Assembly (NCBI RefSeq): GCF_046025915.1
Contig: NZ_JAQQFR010000006.1
Location: forward strand, 1 to 64,000
From: Herbaspirillum rhizosphaerae_A
Lineage (GTDB): Bacteria; Pseudomonadota; Gammaproteobacteria; Burkholderiales; Burkholderiaceae_D
Length of the DNA: 64,000 nucleotides
Reading direction: 5' to 3'
Shown here one piece after another: positions 27,225-36,151 of the stretch; the stretch's first letter is position 1; every line of letters begins with the position of its first letter. A program made the translations under genes and the position numbers. The notes under the pieces are model-generated. The model was given only the letters and a program-made list of their open reading frames with translations. It searched no databases and was not told where the DNA came from.

Positions 27225-28964
27225 ATGCGAAATATCACCGTTCGTTTCAGCCTCATGGGCGCATTGGCGCTATTCGCCGCCATGATCGCACTGGGCGCTG
27301 CTGTCGGCATCTTTGCGCTGGGACGTGCGAACGAATCGACCGTCATGGTGCACGACGTCACCGCGCGTGCCTTGACCATCAACGACGCATACAAGGACAC
27401 CACGCGCACGCGGGCGGCATTGACCCGCGCCTACAGCGCGTTGAAAGAGCAGAACGATCAGGAGGTGAAGAGTTCGGCATTGAAGAGCGCACAGACCAGC
27501 TATGACCGTACGCTCAAACTGCTCGATGAATTCGACAAGGCTCCTGCCTTCAAAGGACAGGACGATAAACTTAAAGCCGATCTGGTCGACGCCGGCAAGC
27601 AGTTGTCGGGTGTATTGAACAAGGCTGCCGACGCCTTGCGCAATAACGATACCGCCGCCTACGCCGAGATCAACGGCCGCGACATCACTGCCAAGGGCGC
27701 CAGCTTCTCGACATTGCTGGAAAAATTCCAGAAACTCACCAAGGATCTGTCGGAAGACATCGTCGCTCAGCGCGAGCGCGAGTACAACATGGTCGTCTGG
27801 CTGGTGGTGATCGGTCTGATCGCTGCCTTGGCGCTGGTGCTGACTGTGCACTTCGTCTTGCGCGGTATTGTGTTGACGCCGCTCAATCGCGCCGTCACCT
27901 TGCTGGATCAGGTTGCCAATGGTGACCTCACCATGAAAATCGCCGATCCGGGCCGCAATGAAATCGGCCGCTTGTTTGCCTCCATCCGCAGCATGCAACA
28001 AGGTTTGCTCGACACCGTCTCGCGCGTGCGCAGCAGTACCGACATCATCAATACCGGCGCACAGGAAATCGCCGCCGGCAATCTCGACTTATCGGCGCGT
28101 ACTGAAACACAAGCCAGTTCGCTGGAAGAGACTGCGGCATCGATGGAGCAATTGACCGGCACCGTGAAGCAGAATGCCGAAAACGCCCAGCAAGCCAACC
28201 AACTTGCCCATTCCGCATCCGAGACCGCAGTCAAGGGCGGCGAAGTGGTGGCGCAGGTGGTCGACACCATGAATGCGATCAACGAATCCTCCAAGAAGAT
28301 CGTCGACATTATCAGCGTGATCGACGGTATCGCTTTCCAGACCAACATCCTCGCCCTGAACGCTGCGGTTGAAGCCGCGCGCGCCGGCGAGCAGGGACGT
28401 GGCTTCGCAGTCGTGGCATCAGAAGTGCGCAGCCTGGCGCAGCGTTCTGCCGCTGCCGCGAAAGAGATCAAAGGATTGATTACCGACTCGGTAGAGAAAG
28501 TCGACTCCGGCAGCCGCCTGGTTGAGCATGCCGGCAAGACCATGAGCGAAGTGGTCGAGAGCGTGCGCCGCGTCACCGACATCGTCGGCGAGATCAGCTC
28601 GGCCAGCCGCGAGCAGAGCGACGGTATCGGTCAGGTCAACAATGCCATCACGCAGATGGACGAAGTGACTCAGCAAAATGCCGCGCTGGTGGAAGAAGCC
28701 GCCGCCGCTGCGCAATCCTTGCAGACGCAGGCGGTAACGCTGGCCGATGCCGTCAGCATTTTCCGTATTGATGCCAACGCACAGGTGCTTGCACCGGCGG
28801 TGCGTCCGAGGGCGGTATCTGTTTCTGCGCCGAAGGCAATGGCTGCAGCGCCTACGCCAACTAAACCGACCTTGGCCAAGCCTGCATCGAATGCAATCGC
28901 TACATCGAAAGTTACCCCGAAGTTGTCGTCACCTGTTTCCGACGGCGACTGGGAACAGTTTTGA
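27225..28964 (+). CDS. Methyl-accepting chemotaxis protein
   Basis: 579-aa Tsr/Tar-type chemoreceptor. First membrane helix is at residues 7-32, a periplasmic four-helix-bundle sensor domain at about 33-188, second membrane helix at 189-212, then a HAMP domain and the cytoplasmic signalling hairpin (GIAFQTNILALNAAVEAARA near 370). The C terminus ends GDWEQF, a variant of the NWETF pentapeptide that docks CheR and CheB, placing it among the high-abundance, self-adapting receptors. Its position between the two halves of the aldarate pathway suggests it may sense an aldarate or related sugar acid; this is not proven by sequence. Confidence 0.93.
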   Translation: MRNITVRFSLMGALALFAAMIALGAAVGIFALGRANESTVMVHDVTARALTINDAYKDTTRTRAALTRAYSALKEQNDQEVKSSALKSAQTSYDRTLKLLDEFDKAPAFKGQDDKLKADLVDAGKQLSGVLNKAADALRNNDTAAYAEINGRDITAKGASFSTLLEKFQKLTKDLSEDIVAQREREYNMVVWLVVIGLIAALALVLTVHFVLRGIVLTPLNRAVTLLDQVANGDLTMKIADPGRNEIGRLFASIRSMQQGLLDTVSRVRSSTDIINTGAQEIAAGNLDLSARTETQASSLEETAASMEQLTGTVKQNAENAQQANQLAHSASETAVKGGEVVAQVVDTMNAINESSKKIVDIISVIDGIAFQTNILALNAAVEAARAGEQGRGFAVVASEVRSLAQRSAAAAKEIKGLITDSVEKVDSGSRLVEHAGKTMSEVVESVRRVTDIVGEISSASREQSDGIGQVNNAITQMDEVTQQNAALVEEAAAAAQSLQTQAVTLADAVSIFRIDANAQVLAPAVRPRAVSVSAPKAMAAAPTPTKPTLAKPASNAIATSKVTPKLSSPVSDGDWEQF

Positions 28965-29035
28965 TTCAGTAGCAACCAAACTGAACAGCGCGCCATATCG
29001 TTGGCGTTGTTCAATTGAGAGATTTTTCATCTATC

Positions 29036-29126
29036 GCCGTCGTCCCAGCGAACGCTGGGATCCAATGTCGTGACTGAGGTCAACAAGACGCTGGGTCCTG
29101 ACTTTCGTCAGGACGACGGCTTTTTT
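29036..29126 (+). repeat. REP-type doublet with terminator-like tail
   Basis: Outer arms GCCGTCGTCC (29036-29045) and GGACGACGGC (29111-29120) are perfect inverted copies. Inside lie hairpin CCCAGCG/CGCTGGG (29044-29059) and hairpin GTCCTGAC/GTCAGGAC (about 29095-29114). A T tract follows, so it may also terminate the chemoreceptor transcript. Confidence 0.75.
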
Positions 29127-29157
29127 ACATCCCCTTTTTTATCTTTCGAACCCGCAT

Positions 29158-29189
29158 AAAAAAAGCGCCGGAGCATACGCTCCGACGCT
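29158..29189 (-). terminator. Intrinsic terminator of the kdgD-dehydrogenase operon
   Basis: Stem of about 10 bp (GCTCCG/CGGAGC core, one mismatch), loop ATAC, with seven T on the minus strand. It lies 73 bp past the dehydrogenase stop. A second hairpin CCGCCG/CGGCGG is at 29195-29210. Confidence 0.8.
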
Positions 29190-29261
29190 GGAAACCGCCG
29201 TTACCGGCGGCTGTGGATACCTGATGAGGTCAGGGTTCTTTACGTGGCATCGCCGGCAAAA

Positions 29262-30698
29262 TTACGCGGCGGTGTACGAGGTCTTCACGGTGGTGTAGAA
29301 CTCGGCTGCGTAAGCGCCTTGCTCGCGCGGGCCGAAGCTCGATGCCTTGCGGCCGCCAAACGGGACGTGATAATCGACGCCGGCAGTTGCCGTGTTGACC
29401 ATCACCATGCCTGCTTGCGCATTGCGCTTGAAATGGGTGGCGTACTTCAGCGAGGTGGTGCAGATGCCCGACGACAGGCCGAACTCGGTGTCGTTGGCCA
29501 GTTGCAGCGCGTGTTCGTAATTGTCGGCGGGGATCACGGATGCGACCGGTCCGAAGATTTCTTCACGCGAGATGCGCATGTCGTTGTTGCAGTCGGCGAA
29601 CAGCGCAGGCGTCATGTAGAAGCCATCGGTGTCGCGCTTGACGCGCTCACCGCCGAAGGCCAGGCGTGCACCTTCCTGCTTGCCGATTTCCACGTACGAC
29701 AGGTTCTGGTCTAGTTGCGATTGATCGACGACCGGGCCGATGTTGGTGTCGGCAGTCAGCGCGTGACCGATCTTCAGGCCGGCCAGTTGGTTGCGTGCAG
29801 CTTCGATGAAGCGCGGGTAGATGTCTTTTTCGACGATGATACGGCTCGAGGCGGTGCAGCGCTGGCCGGTCGAGAAGAACGCGCCTTGTACGGCTGCCGT
29901 GACGGCGACGTTCAGGTCGGCATCGTTCAGGACAACCAGCGGATTCTTGCCGCCCATTTCGAGCTGGAACTTTGCCATGCGGGCGACGCAGCCTTGCGCC
30001 ACGCGTGCGCCGGTCGAGACCGAACCGGTGAAGGTCAGGGCGGTGACGCGACGGTCGTCGATGAAGCGCTGGCCGACCACCGAACCACGGCCCATCACGA
30101 GATTGAACACGCCGGCCGGGATACCGGAGCGGCTGATGATGTCGGCAATCGCCCACGCGCTGCCAGGCACCAGTTCAGCCGGCTTGAAGACGACGGTGTT
30201 GCCGTAGGCCAGTGCCGGTGCAATCTTCCATGCGGGGATTGCCATCGGGAAATTCCATGGTGCGATGATGCCGACTACACCGACCGGTTCACGGGTGATT
30301 TCGATGTCCATGCCGGGACGCACGGATGCCAGTTTCTGGCCCTGGATACGCAGCACTTCGGCAGCGAAGAATTTGAAAATATTGCCGGCGCGGCCCGCTT
30401 CGCCGATACCTTCGGCCAGGGTCTTGCCTTCTTCACGTGACAGCAGACGGCCGAGTTCTTCCTTGCGCGCCAGAATTTCAGAGCCGATCTTGTCCAGTGC
30501 GTCGGAACGCGCCTGGATATTGCCGACGCTCCATGCAGGGAAAGCGGCGTGCGCTGCGGCGATGGCGATGTCGGCTTGTGCTGCGTCGGCTTGTGCGTAC
30601 TCGCCGATGATGTCGGTCAGGTCAGACGGGTTGACGTTCTTGTTGATGCTGGCGCCTTGCAGCCATTCACCGTTGATGTAGTTCGCGAATTGAGTCAT
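29262..30698 (-). CDS. 2-oxoglutarate semialdehyde dehydrogenase (aldehyde dehydrogenase family)
   Basis: 478-aa NAD(P)-dependent aldehyde dehydrogenase. It carries the catalytic Cys281 (STGQRCTAS), general base Glu247 (LEMGGK) and the cofactor-binding stretch PWNFPMAIPAWKIAPALAYGNTVVFKPAE near 143-171. It lies 103 bp after kdgD on the same strand, so the expected substrate is 2,5-dioxopentanoate, which it oxidises to 2-oxoglutarate, the last step of the aldarate route. Succinate-semialdehyde dehydrogenases are close relatives; context decides the call. It ends at a terminator and is probably in one transcript with kdgD. Confidence 0.88.
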   Translation of the reverse strand: MTQFANYINGEWLQGASINKNVNPSDLTDIIGEYAQADAAQADIAIAAAHAAFPAWSVGNIQARSDALDKIGSEILARKEELGRLLSREEGKTLAEGIGEAGRAGNIFKFFAAEVLRIQGQKLASVRPGMDIEITREPVGVVGIIAPWNFPMAIPAWKIAPALAYGNTVVFKPAELVPGSAWAIADIISRSGIPAGVFNLVMGRGSVVGQRFIDDRRVTALTFTGSVSTGARVAQGCVARMAKFQLEMGGKNPLVVLNDADLNVAVTAAVQGAFFSTGQRCTASSRIIVEKDIYPRFIEAARNQLAGLKIGHALTADTNIGPVVDQSQLDQNLSYVEIGKQEGARLAFGGERVKRDTDGFYMTPALFADCNNDMRISREEIFGPVASVIPADNYEHALQLANDTEFGLSSGICTTSLKYATHFKRNAQAGMVMVNTATAGVDYHVPFGGRKASSFGPREQGAYAAEFYTTVKTSYTAA

Positions 30699-30801
30699 CG
30701 ATTTCTCCTGGATGTGGAAGCCAAAACTGACCGCGGGACGAATCCGGCGGTCAGTCGAGAGGTTTAGTTAGTTATTGTGTCGTGCAATTTCGGCGCTTCA
30801 A

Positions 30802-31716
30802 TTACTGAGGTCCCAGACGCTTGATCAGCGCGGCCAGTTCTTCGTGCTCGGCTTCGGTGCAAGCGGTCAGCGGTGTGCGGACCGGGCCTGCATCGTGACC
30901 GACAACCTTGGCGCCGGCCTTGACGATACTCACTGCATAGCCGGCCTTGCGATTGCGGATAGCCAGGTATGGCAGGAAGAATTCGTCGATCAGCTTGCCG
31001 ACGGTGGCGTGGTCTTCCTTGGCGATGGCGTGGTAGAAGTCCATCGCTGTCTTCGGGATGAAGTTGAACACGGCCGACGAGTAGACCGGCACGCCCAGCG
31101 CCTTGTAAGCAGCTGCGTAGACTTCCGCAGTCGGCAGGCCGCCGAGATAGGTGAAGCGATCGCCCAGACGGCGGCGAATCGTGACCATGGATTCGATTTC
31201 ACCGACGCCGTCCTTGAAACCGATCAGGTTAGGGCAGCGCTCGGCCAGGCGTTCCAGCATGTCGGCGTTGAGCTTGCAGACGCCACGGTTGTAAATGATG
31301 ACGCCGAACTTGACCGATTTGCAGACGGCTTCAACGTGGTCGGCGATACCGTCCTGGCTGGCTTCTGTCAGGTAATGTGGCATCAGCAGGATGCCGTGTG
31401 CACCCAGGCGTTCGGCTTCTTGTGCGTAAGCGATCGCAGCGCGGGTAGCGCCACCGGCGCCGGCGATGATAGGCACCTTGCCTTTGCAGGTTTCCACCGC
31501 AGTGCGGATGATGTCCGAGTATTCGCCCGGCACCAGCGAGAAGAACTCACCTGTACCACCGGCTGCGAACAGCGCGCTGGCGCCGTAAGGGGCTAACCAT
31601 TCCAGACGTTCGATATAGGTCTTTGGACGGAAGTCGCCTTGCTCGTCGAAGTCGGTCAGCGGGAAGGAGAGCAGGCCGGCGGAAAGAATCTGTTTCAGGT
31701 CTTGTGGTGTGTACAT
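30802..31716 (-). CDS. kdgD: 5-dehydro-4-deoxyglucarate dehydratase
   Basis: 304-aa enzyme of the DHDPS/NAL class I aldolase-like family. It dehydrates and decarboxylates 5-dehydro-4-deoxy-D-glucarate to 2,5-dioxopentanoate. Family features: FAAGGTGEFFSLVPGEY near residue 50, the Tyr of IIYNRGVCKLN near 145 and the Schiff-base Lys in LIGFKDGVGEIE near 180. It sits between the semialdehyde dehydrogenase and the GntR-type regulator and takes the product of garD. A copy of the putative aldarate operator lies 111 bp upstream of its start. Confidence 0.93.
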   Translation of the reverse strand: MYTPQDLKQILSAGLLSFPLTDFDEQGDFRPKTYIERLEWLAPYGASALFAAGGTGEFFSLVPGEYSDIIRTAVETCKGKVPIIAGAGGATRAAIAYAQEAERLGAHGILLMPHYLTEASQDGIADHVEAVCKSVKFGVIIYNRGVCKLNADMLERLAERCPNLIGFKDGVGEIESMVTIRRRLGDRFTYLGGLPTAEVYAAAYKALGVPVYSSAVFNFIPKTAMDFYHAIAKEDHATVGKLIDEFFLPYLAIRNRKAGYAVSIVKAGAKVVGHDAGPVRTPLTACTEAEHEELAALIKRLGPQ

Positions 31717-31806
31717 GTCAGTAGGTGCCAGGTGATGAAGTTAAAAATGCCGTCGCGCTTGATCACAAATTCCGAACATAGTCAGCGCTTCTGGATGGAA
31801 CTTGTT

Positions 31807-31821
31807 CTTAAGCGTCTTAAG
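31807..31821. repeat. Direct repeat CTTAAG upstream of kdgD
   Basis: Two copies of CTTAAG (31807-31812 and 31816-31821) spaced 9 bp, itself a palindromic element, next to the operator-like motif at 31827. Possible second regulator site. Confidence 0.4.
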
Positions 31822-31826
31822 ATATC

Positions 31827-31842
31827 AGTCATCGTACAACAT
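31827..31842 (-). promoter_or_regulatory. Probable aldarate-regulator operator, copy 2
   Basis: On the minus strand it reads ATGTTGTACGATGACT, matching the copy at the importer promoter (22604-22619) at 14 of 16 positions. It lies between kdgD and the GntR-type regulator gene, where such a site is expected. Confidence 0.55.
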
Positions 31843-32001
31843 GAATTAAGAGAAAGCCAGCAGTTTTTACTGCCGACTGACGTTACGTTGGATTTTGTGT
31901 TGATTTGCCTGGTTCTAGCGTGGTTCTGGGCTGAGGTGCGTTATCAGTTTGTTGCGATCGTGCAGGGCAATTCAGGAATACGTCGTTGCGTTGCTGCGCT
32001 G

Positions 32002-32790
32002 TCAGGTAGCCGATGGCTCCGACGCCTTTTGTGCATCTGCCGCCGACTCGGCTGCTTCCTGCGCACGGCGCAGGCGCTCGCGGCTATTGGTCAGGTGGTT
32101 GCGCATGGCCGCGCGCGCCGCTTCGGTGTCGCGGCGGGCGATGGCTTCGTAGATGTCTTCGTGCTCACGCTGCACACGGTCCAGGTAGCTGGCTTGCGGG
32201 TCGCGTGCCAGTTCAGCCGTGTTCAGGCGTTTGCGCGGAATCACGCCGGCGCCGAGGTGGCTCAGGATCTCAATGAAATAGCGGTTGCCGGTGGCGGTGG
32301 CGATCTGGAAGTGGAAGCGGAAGTCGGGGCCGACGGTGTCGTTGCCCTTTTTCAGGTTCTCGTGGAAGGCGTCGAGCGCCTGGCGGATTTCCAGCAATTG
32401 CGCGTCGGTGCGGCGTGCGGCGGCCAGACCGGCGGTTTCGGTTTCCAGGCTGATGCGCAGTTCCAGCAGCGCCAGCAGATCCTTCATCGTGGTGATGGTG
32501 GCCGGATCGATATTGATGTTGCCGGCCTTTTGCGCCTCCAGCACGAAGGTGCCGATGCCATGCCGTGTTTCCACCAGTCCGGCAGCCTGCAGACGCGAAA
32601 TCGCTTCGCGCACCACGGTGCGGCTGACGCCCTGGGTGAGCATGATTTCGGACTCGGTCGGCAGTTTCTCTCCCGGCTTGATGGCGCCGCTGGAGATCAT
32701 TTCAGAAATCGCGCCAACCACTTCCTGAGACAGGCTCTGGGTCTTCTTGCGTGGGCGCATCAGCGGGCTGGGGGTCTCGTTAACTTCCAT
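32002..32790 (-). CDS. FadR-subfamily GntR transcriptional regulator
   Basis: About 262 aa. The N-terminal winged helix (residues about 15-85; LPTESEIMLTQGVSRTVVREAISRLQAAGLVETRHGIGTFV in outline) is followed by an all-helical FCD effector domain (LLALLELRISLETETAGLAAARR, then metal-binding Asp/His positions such as FRFHFQIATATGNRYF). I chose ATG 32790 (MEVNETPSP). The frame is open up to 33015, but the longer version would overlap the end of dnaE2 and adds unconserved sequence. It lies upstream of kdgD on the same strand and probably controls aldarate catabolism with an aldarate as effector. Confidence 0.88.
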   Translation of the reverse strand: MEVNETPSPLMRPRKKTQSLSQEVVGAISEMISSGAIKPGEKLPTESEIMLTQGVSRTVVREAISRLQAAGLVETRHGIGTFVLEAQKAGNINIDPATITTMKDLLALLELRISLETETAGLAAARRTDAQLLEIRQALDAFHENLKKGNDTVGPDFRFHFQIATATGNRYFIEILSHLGAGVIPRKRLNTAELARDPQASYLDRVQREHEDIYEAIARRDTEAARAAMRNHLTNSRERLRRAQEAAESAADAQKASEPSAT

Positions 32791-32980
32791 TTTTATAGGT
32801 CGATATGTATGAAGTACTTCGCACGGAACCGCATTCGGATGAACGCGGCGGGCCTGCAAAAAGATATGAGACATCTTACCAGAGGATGACTGGGTTTCGT
32901 ACCCTTGATGCGGACTTAAATGGCCTTGGAGCCGCGTTGCGACAGGGTTTGAAGAGATTTTTTGGCTTTTTCCGACGGGT

Positions 32981-35900
32981 TCAGCAGAAATCCCGGCTGC
33001 CGACGTGGATTTCACCCAGCAGATGGGACATATCCACTAAGCGTTTTGCCACCAGATGCTGCACGCCCGCGTGGGTTTGCCAGATGCCGTAGACGCCGAG
33101 CAGGGAGGCGTTGAGGACTTCGTTGCGCTGCTTTTCCACCAGCGAGGGCCAGAGGATGACGTTGGTGGAGCCGGTTTCGTCTTCGATGGTGATGAACAGC
33201 ACGCCCTTGGCGGTGCCGGGACGCTGGCGTACCGTGACAATGCCGCAGCCGCGCGCGAACTGGCCGTCCTGAAAGGTCGTCATGACGTCGTGCGGCAGGA
33301 ACTTATGCTTGGTCAGTATGGGACGCAGCAAGGCGAGCGGATGGCGTTTGAGCGTCAGGCCGGCGCTGCGGTAATCGGCGACGATGTCTTCTGCTTCGGA
33401 CGGCGCCGGCAGGCGCAGGATCTCTTCGCGTGAGGGGGCTGTATGCAGCAGATCTTTGGCTGGGGCGGCATCGAGCGCTTGCCACAAGGCTTCGCGGCGA
33501 TGGCCGCTGAGTGCGACCAGTGCGTTGCCGGCGGCGAGTGCCTGCAGGGTGTGTTTGTCGAGCCGGGCGCGGCGGGCCAGGTCTTGCAAGTCGGAAAACG
33601 TCTCTTCATGGCGCGCACGTTCGATGCGCAAGGCGGCTTCTTCTTTCATGCTGCCGAGCAGGGACAGGCCGAGCCGCACGGCAGGACGGATGTCGGGGTG
33701 TGCGGGATCGAAGTTTTCCAGCGTGCTGTCCCAGTTGCTGTGCATGACGTCGGCCGGCAGCACGCGTACGCCGTGACGGCGCGCGTCCTGGATCAGTTGC
33801 GACGGTGAATAGAAACCCATGGGCTGGCTGTTGAGCAGCGAGCAGAGGAAAGCTTCCGGCTCGTGGCATTTGAGCCAACTGCTGGCGTAGGCAAGGATGG
33901 CGAAGCTGGCTGCATGGCTTTCGGGGAAGCCATATTCGCCGAAACCTTTGATCTGTTTGAAGATGGCATTGGCAAAATCTTTTTCATAGCCGCGATCAAG
34001 CATGCCTTGCACCAGTTTGTGTTCGTGCTTTTCCAGTCCGCCTTTGCGTTTCCACGCGGCCATGGCGCGTCGCAAATCATCTGCTTCGCCCGGTGTGAAA
34101 CCAGCGGCGAGCACGGCGATCTGCATCACTTGTTCCTGAAAGATGGGCACGCCGCGCGTGCGTTCCAAAGCTTGCCGCAGGATTTCCTTGGGATAGGTTT
34201 CCGGTTCCAGTCCTTGGCGGCGGCGTAAGAAGGGATGCACCATGCCGCCCTGAATCGGTCCGGGGCGGACGATGGCGACTTGCACGACAAGGTCGTAGAA
34301 CTCTCGCGGCTTCAGGCGCGGCAGCATGCTCATCTGCGCGCGGCTTTCGATCTGGAAGACGCCGATGGTGTCGGCCTTGCAGATCATGTCATAGGTAACG
34401 GGATCTTCGGCGGGAATGTCTTGCATGCGGAAGACATTCCCGCGCCGTTTGGCGACCAGTTCCAGCGCGCGGCGCAAGGCTGACAGCATGCCCAGCGCCA
34501 GCACATCCACCTTGAGCAGACCGAGTGATTCGAGATCGTCCTTGTCCCACTGGATGACCGAGCGGTCGGGCATGGCGGCGTTTTCAATCGGCACCAGGCG
34601 CGAGAGCTTGTCGCGTGCGATGACGAAGCCGCCGCTGTGCTGCGACAGATGGCGCGGGAAGTTCATCAGTTGCAAGGACAGGATGGCCCATTGATGGGCA
34701 ATGGGAGATTCCGGATCGAGGCCGCATTCGGCGAAACGCTGCATCATGTTGTAGCGGTCGTCGAACCATTGATGCGACTTGGCAACCTTGTCGACAATGG
34801 AGGCGTCGACTCCCAGCGCTTTGCCGACGTCGCGCAGCACGCCGCGCGGACGGTAGGTGTGGACGGCGGCGGCGATGGCGGCGCGCATGCGGCCGTATTT
34901 GCGATAGATGTATTGGATGACTTCTTCACGCCGCTGGTGTTCGAAATCGACGTCGATGTCCGGCGGTTCGCCGCGCTCCTTGCTGATGAAGCGTTCGAAC
35001 AGCATGACCGAGCGCGTCGGGTCGACTTCGGTCACACCGAGGCAGTAGCAAACCACGGAGTTCGCGGCCGAACCTCGCCCCTGACGCAGGATGCCGTTGT
35101 CTTTGGCAAAGCGTACGATGTCGTAGACCGTGAGGAAGTAAGGCTCGTAGGCCATGTCGTTGATCAGTGTGAGTTCGTGCTCGATCTGATCGGTGACTTT
35201 TTGCGGGATGCCGGAGGGGTAGCGCAGGTGCGCGCCGAGAAATACTTCCTGACGCAGATAGCCGGCGGGCGTCTGGCCTTCGGGAACCAGTTCTTCGGGA
35301 TATTCGTAGCGCAGTTCGTCAAGTTTGAAGGTGCATTGAGCCGCGATGCGAAGTGTTTCGGCGAGTGCCGCTGCAGAAAAAATATTCGCCAGCCGCAGGC
35401 GTGAACGAAGATGCTGTTCCGCATTGGGCGCGAGCTCGTAGCCGCAGTCGCCGACCGCCTTGCCAAGACGTATTGCCGTCAGCGTGTCTTGCAGGAATTT
35501 GCGTGAACGCACGTGCATGTTGACCTCGCCGATGGCGGTGACCGGCAGGTCGTGGCGGGTGGCGGCTTCTTGAATAACACCGCGATGCAGTTGATCGTAA
35601 GGGCGATACAGCTGCGTTAGTCCAAGCCAGGCGCGCTGCGGGAAGGTGCGCGCCAACCAGGCAGCTTGCTGTTCCAGCATAGTTGCATCGGCAGGATAAT
35701 GCGGTGCCAGGATCAGCAGGCAATCGGGCAGACCGCGCAGATGTGCGTGCGATACCTGTGGCGCCGAAAAATCATTGATGTCGATACGATAGCTGCCCTT
35801 GTCGGCGCGTGTGCGGCCGAGTGTGATCAGTTCGGACAGGTTGCCGTAGCCTTCCCGATTCCGGGCCAGTGCGATCAGGGTCATGGGCGGTTTTCCGGTT

Positions 35901-36151
35901 TCCCATTCGATGCGAAAGCAGGAGCCGATGATGAGTTTGAGGTCCGCTTTTTTTGCTTCCATATGCGCGCGCACCACGCCGGCCAGCGAGCATTCATCGG
36001 TGACGGCAAGCGCGGTGTAGCCGAGTTGCACGGCGCGCGCGGCGAGTTCTTCCGCGTGCGAGGCGCCCTCCAGAAAGCTGAAATTGGACAGGCAGAACAG
36101 TTCGGCGTAGTCAGGAATGGATGAGGTGTCGGACATGATTTTTTCTCGCAT
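32981..36151 (-). CDS. dnaE2: Error-prone DNA polymerase DnaE2 (ImuC)
   Basis: 1056-aa C-family polymerase of the SOS mutagenesis cassette, typical length for DnaE2. The N-terminal PHP domain (YAELFCLSNFSFLEGASHAEELAARA) is followed by the palm with PPDIDVDFEHQRREEVIQYIYRKYG near residue 390, where the Asp residues bind metal, and a helix-hairpin-helix and OB region at the end. It performs translesion synthesis with ImuA and ImuB. I chose the ATG at 36151 because it shares a base with the stop codon of imuB (TGATG), so it is translationally coupled; MSDTSS at 36136 is the alternative. No inactivating change is seen. Confidence 0.93.
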   Translation of the reverse strand: MREKIMSDTSSIPDYAELFCLSNFSFLEGASHAEELAARAVQLGYTALAVTDECSLAGVVRAHMEAKKADLKLIIGSCFRIEWETGKPPMTLIALARNREGYGNLSELITLGRTRADKGSYRIDINDFSAPQVSHAHLRGLPDCLLILAPHYPADATMLEQQAAWLARTFPQRAWLGLTQLYRPYDQLHRGVIQEAATRHDLPVTAIGEVNMHVRSRKFLQDTLTAIRLGKAVGDCGYELAPNAEQHLRSRLRLANIFSAAALAETLRIAAQCTFKLDELRYEYPEELVPEGQTPAGYLRQEVFLGAHLRYPSGIPQKVTDQIEHELTLINDMAYEPYFLTVYDIVRFAKDNGILRQGRGSAANSVVCYCLGVTEVDPTRSVMLFERFISKERGEPPDIDVDFEHQRREEVIQYIYRKYGRMRAAIAAAVHTYRPRGVLRDVGKALGVDASIVDKVAKSHQWFDDRYNMMQRFAECGLDPESPIAHQWAILSLQLMNFPRHLSQHSGGFVIARDKLSRLVPIENAAMPDRSVIQWDKDDLESLGLLKVDVLALGMLSALRRALELVAKRRGNVFRMQDIPAEDPVTYDMICKADTIGVFQIESRAQMSMLPRLKPREFYDLVVQVAIVRPGPIQGGMVHPFLRRRQGLEPETYPKEILRQALERTRGVPIFQEQVMQIAVLAAGFTPGEADDLRRAMAAWKRKGGLEKHEHKLVQGMLDRGYEKDFANAIFKQIKGFGEYGFPESHAASFAILAYASSWLKCHEPEAFLCSLLNSQPMGFYSPSQLIQDARRHGVRVLPADVMHSNWDSTLENFDPAHPDIRPAVRLGLSLLGSMKEEAALRIERARHEETFSDLQDLARRARLDKHTLQALAAGNALVALSGHRREALWQALDAAPAKDLLHTAPSREEILRLPAPSEAEDIVADYRSAGLTLKRHPLALLRPILTKHKFLPHDVMTTFQDGQFARGCGIVTVRQRPGTAKGVLFITIEDETGSTNVILWPSLVEKQRNEVLNASLLGVYGIWQTHAGVQHLVAKRLVDMSHLLGEIHVGSRDFC

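Noticed and set aside
29036..29126. CRISPR-like repeat
   Set aside because: The repeats are inverted hairpin arms, not evenly spaced direct repeats with unique spacers, and no cas gene is present anywhere in the window.
32791..32830. Third copy of the aldarate operator before the GntR gene (GTATGA core near 32805)
   Set aside because: Only the 6-base core matches; the flanks differ, so it is no better than chance.
32791..33015. N-terminal extension of the GntR regulator
   Set aside because: The 75 extra residues are unrelated to the family and overlap the end of dnaE2; MEVNETP at 32790 places the HTH at the normal distance.
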